Shown piece by piece: positions 28,601 to 40,600 of a stretch of DNA of 64,000 bases. The stretch spans positions 65,945,260 through 66,009,259 of the forward strand of contig NC_065530.1 in assembly GCF_020184175.1 (NCBI RefSeq). Direction: 5' to 3'. The translations under genes were made by a program, and so were the position numbers. Source of the stretch: Aphis gossypii. Lineage: Eukaryota; Arthropoda; Insecta; Hemiptera; Aphididae. Numbering within the stretch: position 1 is the first letter of the stretch; each line of letters starts with the position of its first letter. The notes below the pieces were generated by a model. It was not told where the DNA came from. It saw nothing but the letters and a program-made list of their open reading frames with translations, and did no database searches.

Positions 28601-31600
28601 GAAAGAACTGACAGATGTAATAACTAACGAACTAAACGCAATAATTAATATTTAATTCTAATCAATTTTTTTATTTAATTAAAATAATAATTATGTATAA
28701 TGATAATTTTCAAAGTGCAAAAGTTCTAGCACTTGAACATTTTTTTCAATTGGTCTTAGAACATTCAAATTAAGATACACGTTGTTTTACAGTTTCCTGA
28801 TGTTATATTGTTATATAAAATATAATAATTTTAAAAATTATCATATATTAACGGTTTTTAGTGCTGTTTTATGTATATTCCCATTTGTGAATAGATATAT
28901 ATATAGAATGAAATCAAACACATTTTTTTGAATTTTTCATACATTTATTAGAATCGTATTTATTTAAACAGCCAGTAAGTAATTAAAGAGCTGGCCTTGC
29001 ACTCCATACAACTACCTTGTTCTTGAGCAGTGAATATCTATCTTATACATTCATAAAGAAATATTTAAATTCTAAAATTAAAAATTAAAGTATAATAAAA
29101 ATAAAAAAGATAAAAAAAAATTTTAAGTTTTATTCTGCATGTTTTCAATTTTTATTACTATTTAAAGAGCATGTTATGGCATTTCTAAATGCATATTCAA
29201 GAGCCATAAAGTACATTTTTTAGTGCTATATAGTGTCCAAGTTCTGTAATTATAAGTATATATTTAAAAAAAAAGTTTAGTTATTAAATTTTATTCACCA
29301 ATTTTTCTGTTAAATTCTTTATGATATATACCAAAAAAATTATATTTTTGAATTTGATTTACTGTATAGAACACGTGGTTAGTCACAATGCGTCTACAAG
29401 ACTGAACACATATACAATGTATACGTACACTAGAATGACGGGCGAAGGAGAGAAAAAAACACTCTAACAATACCCAGTGAATGTAAAACAACTAATTTTC
29501 AAAATGCTTTGAAAACATCGCAGAACGAGTAGCACAATAGATAATTCCGAGCAAACTAAACACACTACAGCGGGTCATTATGTTATGAAAAATGTAGTGC
29601 GGGCGCACGCTCTTATAATAATGATAACAATAATACGCGAACATCGTCGTAATATAACCCCTTAAAAATATATTATATAATATAATTTACTATACACCGC
29701 TAAAAAAAAAAAAAAATTATAATGCACGGTGAGCAACATTTTGCACAATTATAATGACGTATTATACGTCTGTATAATAAAATATTATGAATAATCGAAC
29801 AGGATCGAGTTGAACATAAAATAAAAACGTTTTGAATCGAAGAATACAATGATCGGTGCTCGAAAATTATTGCACTAAAAAAAGATAATTATTTAGCGCT
29901 GTTATATGCAATAAAAAAAAACACCAAGCTATATGGTACAATATATAGCACTACAAATTGGAAAATATGCCAAATAAAATGTAAAAAAAGAACACTTGGA
30001 TTTTTTTATAATTTTTATTTTTATCTATGCCTATATACTTTTAACTTTTAATAGGTAATGTAAATTAAAGAAGAATACTATTATCAACTACACAAAATAT
30101 ACCTAATAATTATATATTTTCTGTTTATTAGTATTATTTAAGTACAATTTTAATGAGTATAAATAATGTATATTATTTAAGTTATATACTCAATAATGCA
30201 ATAATTATAAAATACGGGTATTTAATAAATATCTTCAGAAAAATCAATTTGCTCGTCAAGTATATAAGTTAAAAAAGAGCAAACAATTGTTTTAAAATTT
30301 AATAATTCATTGCATTATTTTAAGAACCAAAAAGTGATGATTTAAAATAATATTAAATCTAAAAAATACATTGCATTATTATAAACAAATTTATGTAATA
30401 CTTACTTCAAATAGTTAAAAAAAATGACAATAAATAAAAAAATATATAAGTTAAATAAAAAACATTTTAACAAATCACTCCATACATGTTTATTATAATA
30501 CGAGTAATATATTATATAATATTTTATAAAGATATGTCATTGTAGTTTATAATGTTTATATTATAACATATATTCATTTATCAAATTTTCTATTTATATT
30601 TAAAGCGTATTGTACTATTATAATATTGTCTGAGTAAGGATTTATCATTCGAATTGTATTATGTATTTGGAAAAATTAAAAACTTTTAACTACAATATAA
30701 ATGAAATATACGAACACATTTTTTAAAGACAATTCTGCTATGTTACGCTGCTTATTAAACTCACTTTAAATTAAACTTCTTTAATACATATCTATTACAT
30801 ATTGCATATTAGTAAATAAATGATAATACGATAATTGCTATGAATGTGAAACACGCGATAAAAGTTGTTGTGCATAAACACGTTATAAATCATGAATCGA
30901 AACCAGTAACAACCAACAAAAATATGTAACTTTTTAAAATCATTATAAGTTATAACCAAAGTGATTTGTTTTATAACCGAATTTTTTATAATGTATTCGT
31001 CCGAACCGTTCTAGACAATTTTTAGTCTACTAAGCAACTGAACCTTATATCCGTGACTCGGGAGTCTTATAAGCGGAATACACTGTATTACTTTTTTTAT
31101 ATCACTGATTGACAACTAAAATTATAGATATAACATGGTTTAATCACTATTATAATGACAATAAGGTATTTTTAGAAATCCTACAAAATCGATGAGTACA
31201 TTATATAATTAATATAATTTCCTAAAAGTATGGATAAAAAGAACAGTACAGTAGGGATTTATCTATTTATAATTTTAGAATACTAGGCCGTATGCCTTCT
31301 ATTTTTCGACCCCCAATAAACTGTACTTGGACGTTAGTCAATGATATTATAATATATTCAATTCAAACTACATATATATGATAGAAATTATATTTCAATC
31401 GATATGACATCAACAATTATTATACGCTGCAGTTAAGCTTTTGGACAGTGGTCCTTTATTCAAATTAACTAATATACACCTTAGTAGTCAATCATTTCAG
31501 TGGGGGTGCTAGTATTGAGTTCATCCAACCATTAATCGCTACAATTTCCAGAGTGGTTTTATAGTGATTGTCATCAAATATGATCGCCTACACGACAGTG

Positions 31601-34600
31601 TGAAAACATGTACAACAAATCATTTATTTAAAAAACATTAAATCGATAAAATTGAAGTTCGATAAAAATAATTAACCTTTAATAGTATAGTTACTCTAAA
31701 ACAAACGTAATGTAACGTAATGATATTTCTAATTTAAATTAACTATTTTAATATTATAGATAAACAACATTGACTCCTTAATCTTAAGCCTTATAAGAAG
31801 TTAAAATGAACCAAAACTTACTTTTATTCAAACAAAAAACCAAGTATAATTTATTTTATTTTTTGTTTTGTTTTTGTTTTTTATGGCACACAAACAAGGA
31901 CGGCTATATGTATTTCATGCCTCCGGGTTTAATTATTAACCAAATAATCTTAATTTAATAATTCTAGTAAAGGAAATAATTGCATTATTTTACCATACAG
32001 TTTTGATTGAATAAACTTTTAATAATAACGGTTTTAGTACGTATTAATGGTTCTAATTACTTCTCTAAACAACGTTAAACTCATATTGTAATAGCATTAT
32101 GAATAATTTCAAAAAATTAAATAAATAAGTACCTACCCGTGTACGCTATATCAAATTTGATTTCGAACAAAGCGAATAATGGGGTTGGCTTTAAAATGAT
32201 AGGTTTCTCGACGGGAGACGTAAACCATTTGTTTAGAAATTGCCAGTAGAATATAAAAACAGAATTTAAAACACTACAATATTATATTCACGAAATTATA
32301 AGTACAATAAAACAAAATTTGAACGGTAAAAGGCGTTCACAATTAAATATCGCTCATGAAGATTTGTGGCTTAATTTTTAACTTGTTTATCATCTATATA
32401 AATAATATATCTATTATTAAATACAATTATTTCAATCATTTTTTTTTTTAACTCAAGCCGTGGTAACAGAACAATGAACAAAAAGTTGACGATCTGTATA
32501 AGTACTATAAAGTAAAAAAATTTCTAAATTTTTAACTTTGAGTGTGGGTAGTATGTAATCAAATCTAATTGAAACTTTTAAAAGTAAAATATTCGAAGTA
32601 ATTTTTTTCTAAACAACCGTGATACACAAAAAATATTAATAAAAACGATAATTTATACGCAACATGTCAGCAGATTTGAATTTGAACTCAAATTTAACTC
32701 ATTTCAGTGAACTTAAATTTTTTGACGTCGCATCAAATATTATTGAAGTATACTCGGAACCGGCTACGTTATTATAACATAAAAACAATTATTCTTTTTT
32801 TTTGTTGTTGCAATTTCGAATGCGCGCCAGCAACCGTATTTTTCTGCTAAGGTTGTTGATCTATATGCGCATTTCCGTGAATTTAAATGCTATGCTCGTT
32901 ATAAAATTGGATCTTAAATTGCAATGCAATTTAAATTATATAGTTGGCTGAATCATAAAACCATCGATTTGGTCTGTTGTTCACTAATAGCCGAATGTAT
33001 CTGTACATTATTGTGTATTAGAAAAAATAAAAATGCCATGTTCTTTCAGTAATTGGACCTCGAATGTTGAGACAATTCGATTTTAATCCATGACTAAATT
33101 TTCGATGTCCTGTTTTTCAATAACTGAACTTTTCATAGATTCGCAGTTATTGATAATTCTACCGTTTCCCCATAAACCCGAGTCAAATATTAGTAGGTAC
33201 TCCTGTTGTTCAAGTTTCAAATTCACTTCACTTAAACCCCGAATCGATCAAACTCCAGTCGCCCCTGAGCCATTTATAATGGACAGAATTCTCATATCGG
33301 TGAGTGGCTTCAATACGTTTCGATACTTTTTCCCAACGGTAATAAAAACGGTCATCGTCGAATAACAACAGCAGTACAACGGAAAATCTAAACGACAAAT
33401 GATGTATTATATTTCTTACTCTTCTACGCAAAATCATAAAATACGGTCAGCATGGTCAGTCTTAGATGCTCAGTTTGTGTTGATGTCTTAACTTCCAAAT
33501 TTGGACTGGTTTATTCGATCGTTAGTTTTCATCTGAACGTCTATCGAAAATTTTTTTCACCGATATATTATATCAGATAGCCAATCGGTATTTTATCTGA
33601 TTTCAAAATTAACATAAAAATAAAATAACTACAAAAGTTTTCAAGCGAATAAACCGTTTTTCCAATCAATATTATGGTTCTTTCCTGGTCTACTAAGTCT
33701 TTTGAAGACAATAAAATTCCAATCCTTTAATCTGATCTAGATATGATACCGAATTAGTGCACTGCAAACTTTCCGTCATTTAATACTGATAAATTAATAA
33801 AAATGTATAATTGTAAATATAATCATTATACGTAAATTTATCTCTTTTAAGATCTAAATAAATGGTATTCAACTTAAAAAATGTAGATCTATTATTTTAA
33901 CACAAATCTATATTTCTGTTCTCATATTTAATTTTATTGAAAGTAAAATAATGTGAATTAGTTAAATTTTATTCGATGTTCTTATAACGGATTAATTTAA
34001 ATTATATTTACTGCTCATCTATAATATCAATCTTAAAATATAATACATCAATAGTTTAGTTTTCATATCTAAAAGATCATTTTCTATATAAAGTATTATT
34101 TGGTTTAATTTAAGTGTCTAGACTTTCATATAAAACTTTTTTTCTTGGTTCCGATTAAGGAACTAGAAATTGATACCTTTCATATTCCATAAAATGCTAT
34201 GATCAATTATCTTTACAAATTACCGATTGTACTGAGAATGATTAACGTTATTTTACAATTTTCATTTTAGCTGATCACAATATGCTCAAAAATTATTTAA
34301 ATCGTTTAAGCTTGCGAATAACTAAATAAATAAATATAAGAAAATGATTTATATTTTAAATATAGAACAATTTATTTAAATTTTTTTTATTTGCTTTAAT
34401 AATACATAATATTATTGCTATTACATATTCACACTGCAGTGTATCAATGATTCATATCAAGAAAACGGTTGGTAAAAAAAATGCATAATGCCATAACTAT
34501 ACTTTTTACCAAATGTATTATTATTTACTAATTACTTATATTACCACTCACAGAACTTATATAATATATTATTATTAAGTATTATATATGACAAGATTTT

Positions 34601-37600
34601 CAACCACAGTAATATCCGTCATCATTCCTTCTCTTAACGTACACACTATAAATAAGTATAATATTTTAATATATACCTAGTGTCCTGATATATAAACTTA
34701 TACGTATTTGGCACAAAAATAAATAAAACGGTCTGAATGATTTTTCAAAAGGCCCGTGAGAAACGATCATGTTGGTTTGCAGCGTGTGAAATATTATGAA
34801 TAAACTATAGAATATCGTGAGAAACTAGCATAAGGAATTTCGATAGACGCGACAGTTGTGGTGGCGGTCGGATTAAACGTTACCGAAATCGCTGGATTTA
34901 GGTGGCTTCAGATTTTATTTTTATTTTACTTCCACTTCGGTCTTTGCTCAGTGAAATGAATGATACGAACCTACGGTTTAGTCGGATGGATTTTTACCAA
35001 ATGGAGTTTGCTGTCGCACACCCGTCGATTTTTTCGTGTTTCGAAAACGTTATTAATCATTCCACGATCATATATTTTCGTCAAAAACAATATTATATAC
35101 TTTTAGACCGGACGCATACCCACACAAAACTTTATTGAACTCTCTGACAGAGTCGTCGAAATGATATGCGCTTTGCTAATCTCGTCGTAGTAAATGTTAG
35201 TGTGAGCTTATACGAATACGATTTCGTTTTGCTTTATCAAATAGAAGCTTTTTTGAATCCCATTTGTATATGTATATTATATATCGTATCATAGCTTGGA
35301 AAGTTTGACATTATTTATAATAATAATATATACTAATTTAAGTTAAATTATAAATAAAAATTAACTAAATCAAGTTAATATTATTTCAGAATATAAATAT
35401 TGTGTTTTGTAACAAAGTCAAGTTTTACATTTTTAAAGAAATATCAACTGAATTAAGTTACTAGTTCAAAAATGTATATTTTTTTTTAAATTAGGCGTAC
35501 ATTACTTTTATTATTAAAAACAGTTAAGTTATTGGTGTAACCCAACTAAATAGTAAACAAACAATAATAGTCTTTTTTAAGAATAATTTTTATACTTGGA
35601 GAAATTTTAATAATTGTAATATATATTATACATATTAGAATAATACATTATTTTCTTTGTGTTCTATTGCCGGAGTTTGAATTGATAATATAGTTAAACG
35701 ATACAAATTCTAAAACAAATATTTACATTATTAAATAGATTTTAAGTCTACTTGAGAACAACTTTCTTAAATCATTATTTTTTTTTCTACTTTTTAAGGA
35801 TTTAGTGGCACGAATATAGAACTTGTGGCAAGTTAACCTATATCGAGTAGACTTCACGAAAGAATCAAATTTATTTTTAGAATTCTTATCACTTCGCAAG
35901 ATCAATCGGTATGTTTAAAATAGAACACTCGTCATCTAAATTCCTGTGTGCCACATGTACCTAAATGACAACGACAGAAAACCACAAATTTTAATCCCAC
36001 CCTATGTTTAAAGTCATCGAAAAAAAATATTCACCTTAATATTTAACTGTTAACTTTTGACTTTTTTTTTTTTACTATAAGCCACTTTGCGTAGTCGCGT
36101 GATCTGTACACAAATGCGTGTGCGTAAATTCCTTTACCTACATTTTATTATTACTATGCGCAGCTGCAGCCACGTGCTCGTCGCAAAGATCGCTGGTGCG
36201 CGGTCCCTCCCTCCCCGTGTGAATACCATTTATTGTTGTGTTATATACATACGGAAAGTTCCCCGCCACCGATAACCACTTACCGAACAAAGTTGGTAGG
36301 GCGGGTCGACCGCCGCGGTGGTTACATCACGGAGAACTCGATGACGTCATACCGAACGACGTCATGGTTCCCGGGGCCGTTGACTCTACCCGCACGTTCA
36401 GCAATCGTATACGCACTAAAATATTATCTTCGCCGTTATCGCAAAACTCCAGTGGTGGCGACGATGAAACTGCCCCCGAACATAGTATTAATTTATTGTT
36501 GTTATATATATTGTATACTACATAAGCGATTCTTTTAAAGGCAAACACTATAGTTTCTTGAAAAGTATTAACGTTTTTGGAAATAATTTTTCTTTCAAAT
36601 GCCATCGTCAGAAAACGAGAAATTTCAAAATATAACGTTTTAAGAGAGATATCAATATTTTTCTAGTTTTAATGTTTTATACGGCTTTTGAATTTATATT
36701 CCTGAACAGAATGTTTTTCTAGGAATTTCAAATCTATGATTAATTAGTCATACATATTTAAAATCTTGATGAAAAACTTATATAAAATGATGACGACAAA
36801 AAATAGTCGAAGATATCATTTTTTTTTTTAACGTTGTTTTATTACGATTTAATTATGTAAAATTAATCATATCCAAAAACGTCAGAAGTTTTCGAAAAAA
36901 TAAACTGACGTTTCAAATAAAATCAATCCTGTATATAACACTGTAAATTACGATACTCGAGATTTTGCGTGTACAAAATATAGTTACTGTTATGTACATA
37001 GTTTTCGAGGAGTCTCCAACATATAAATTCAAACTAGACAGTATAATCTATTAAGTTTTAGAAACACAGTAGTACAGCACACGAAATCGTACTATAGCCA
37101 GTCATTGCATGTAATGATAATAATAACTTAAGATGTTTTCTTGAATCGTTCTCGTTTTTAAAATTGAACGTAGTATTTTCGCCAAAGCACAAAAATATTA
37201 AATATATATGTACGGAAAATACCGCACTTGTGTATATATATTCAGTGAACGTTAAAATAAAATGTAAGCAATGTGATGAGATTATTTTATCTAAAATGGA
37301 AACGATACATTATTAAAAAATTGTGCCAATGTACAAGAACTTTTATTCATATTTTACTTTTATTAAATAATAAAATTTAGTGAAACGGGTTGCGGTTTCA
37401 AAATAAAATATAAAACTTTACCAAAACCAATTTACAAACAATTGTAATTATTTTTAGTTTAACTATTTTCAATTTATTTTTACGTATTATGTTTTAATAT
37501 TTTAAATGTATATAATCAATATAGTATTAATTTTGTAATATATTATATATTTATAGTTTCTGGTCTGTAAAATAAGTTTGCAAAAAACGCATAGGAAACA

Positions 37601-40600
37601 ACTTCCAATAACTAATAAATGACGATAAAGATATATTATGTATCTCGATGCCATTGACTATTGCCCATAGTTAGGTACTACAATACTACTTAGATAATAT
37701 TATAATAAAATATATATTAATTATTCGTATATTAGAGTCTTATATTTAACGGTGCTACTATTATTATACCTATATTATACCTATTTGGATATAAAATTAT
37801 TTCATTAAAAAACATAATACCATGATACAGAACTGTATTTTCATATTTTTTTTTTTTTTGCACGTTTATCTATAATCATAACTATATAATATGTATACAT
37901 TATACTGTAGATCGTATACAACTCTTATAAGAAATAAAATAGTTATAATATAGTGTACAATATTTTTTGATGTTCTTCGTTATACATTATATCTTATGAC
38001 ATTTTTATTACGAGTTACTTGCATCTTAATTATAAACTTTCAAATTGTATTTTTCTCTCGTATGATTAAAAAATGTTCCCTGGAAAAGTCTTCACTGATA
38101 TGTGCAAAAGCTGCGTGTACCGAGTATCACGTCCATTGTGTCAGTCGACACGTTCCTATTGATTTTTCAAAACGTTCATGGGCCGTGCTACATTTTGGTG
38201 AAAACCACCTAAACCAAAATTCCTTTTTTGGAATGTCTTACAGCATTTTACAAGGTTGGCCATTAATTTAATAACTCGCAATTTGCATACAATTACATTG
38301 ACCAAGATAAAATATGGTATAAATATTTATAAACATATACACTATAAAATAAACTGGATCATTTAATATAAAAGCTAAGTTAAATTATTCATTTTCATTT
38401 AATAGACTAGAAATATTTAAAATTGTATTTGGCCTTGAAATTTTAAAATAATTTTGTGTAAGAAATAAAATGAATACACTGCATTAAAGAATCAGTCTAT
38501 TGTCACATTATGCTTCACATAGAATGGTACAATAAATAAATAACTAGCAATTGAACTATAAAATTTAATTTTATCTCTTGCCGAAATAGTTATGGTACAT
38601 TTTCGTGGACGAAAAAAATTTACATTTTACATTTTTACAATATACATTACACATATTAAAGTACTTGTAATTATGTTTTGTGACCATAAACTATATGATA
38701 TAATAATTAACATTATGTTTGGCAATTTGGCATTGCTTATACAAACTTAACAAATGGTTAAAGATAATGATATCACGTTTTAAATATTACTAGATTTTAT
38801 GGTATTATTAGATATGTATGAAACTACCATGACACCATTTCAAAGAATTATGGATAATAATAAATGTCTTTAGGGAAATGTTCATTGTCTTTCGGCTTCT
38901 CGATGGGACTGTGTTTTAAAATATAATATTTACAACTCATAAATAATATATTATATATTATATGAAATCTCCGGAGGCCCATCCAATGTAATATTGAAAC
39001 CAATTTTCAGGATAAGCCGTCAGTATTTTTGGCCTCGCTGGTTTATTAAAATATCATCATTCGATTACACCGAGATATTAATTTAAAAACCAGTGTCACC
39101 CGTAACAATTGTAGTAAAAATCTAGGTCAAATGTCAAATATATGTGAACTTTAATGACCCAACGAAGAAGAATGAATGTTCATTTCACTGTTTGTTATAC
39201 CATTACATTAATGTGTTTATTCTATTTTAACTAGAATGTGAATGTATTGATTCATTTTTTAAATCAAATTGTAAATGATAAATTACGAATTTATTCTGTC
39301 CTGTTACCTATGGGCACATAAATATTGCGCTACCTACCTATATATATATACATTGAACATAGTACAATAGCTTAAAACTGAACGTATACATGATATATTA
39401 TAATTTTTATTTTCAAAAGTTCTAATGACTTATCGTAGAAATTAAATGTATATTACTCGTATATTATGCGTTAATATTATTATGATGTGTACAAAAAAAA
39501 AAAAAAATTTAAAACCACTTTTCTAGAACAAAAAATATACCGAAATTATTAATGCCAGCATACTATATCAAAGAAGCTTTAAATTATTTGAAACACACAC
39601 ACTGCGAAACATACTTCACAATTTCACAAATTAATTGAAAGCGGTCTAAAATTATAAAGTCTCAATTTATTTGAATAACAATAAAATAATGGCACAGGAA
39701 TTGAGAGAAATTATTCAGTCGGCTATTTGTCAAAACGTATAATATATACCACGCAGAAATAAGTTATTGTTTTGGATTTTTTAGACACACGTGAATATAT
39801 ATATATATATTATATATGTATAAAGAGAGAGAAAGAGAGAAAGAAATAAAGGAAATTAATGAATAACGTTTCACCAAAAGTATAACAACCAACTCAAACG
39901 CAGAAAACCGTATTATAATATACCGTATTGTATATACCTAACTTATTTGTATTCTAATTTTAAATTAATCTTTTGCTTTCAATTTGAAAACAATATTAAA
40001 TGTGATATATGTGCGTGCGTATACGCTCGCGCGCGAGTCCTATTATTAATGCTTGCAAGTCATATGGTTTGAAAATAAAGAACGATGTCTTATCGTAAGA
40101 TATTTTTTCACTCGTGAAGTGTTTCGTTATTTTTTTTTTGTATCGTTCATAAACTATTTGATTTTTTTAAAAATTGCATTGATCAAAATTTTATTTTAAC
40201 GTCTTGAGGTTTGTATACTCGTGTACTCTAAATTATGTTTGTATGTAATACACATATATTATATATTAAATATATGCGTATCTGTGTCAGTAAATTTTCG
40301 CCCTCTAAATAAAACGGTAAAACGATTTACGAGTACCTACTCTATCTTATTAGCTGACGGATATTAAAGATACCATGGTGCGCGTATTCTTCAAGACTAT
40401 ACACATGACCTTTATTCAAATGGTACAATAGCTATATAAAATTAAACATCTCCAGCTCGGATTTAGAGCTTAAATTTTCCTTTTCATCGCCCACGTGGAC
40501 GGTAGACACGGCACGGATTTTCCCGTTTAATGATGTTATTGATGTGAAATCTATGAACTTATACTGCGCGATTGTTAAACCAATTGCCGAATGAAGAAAT

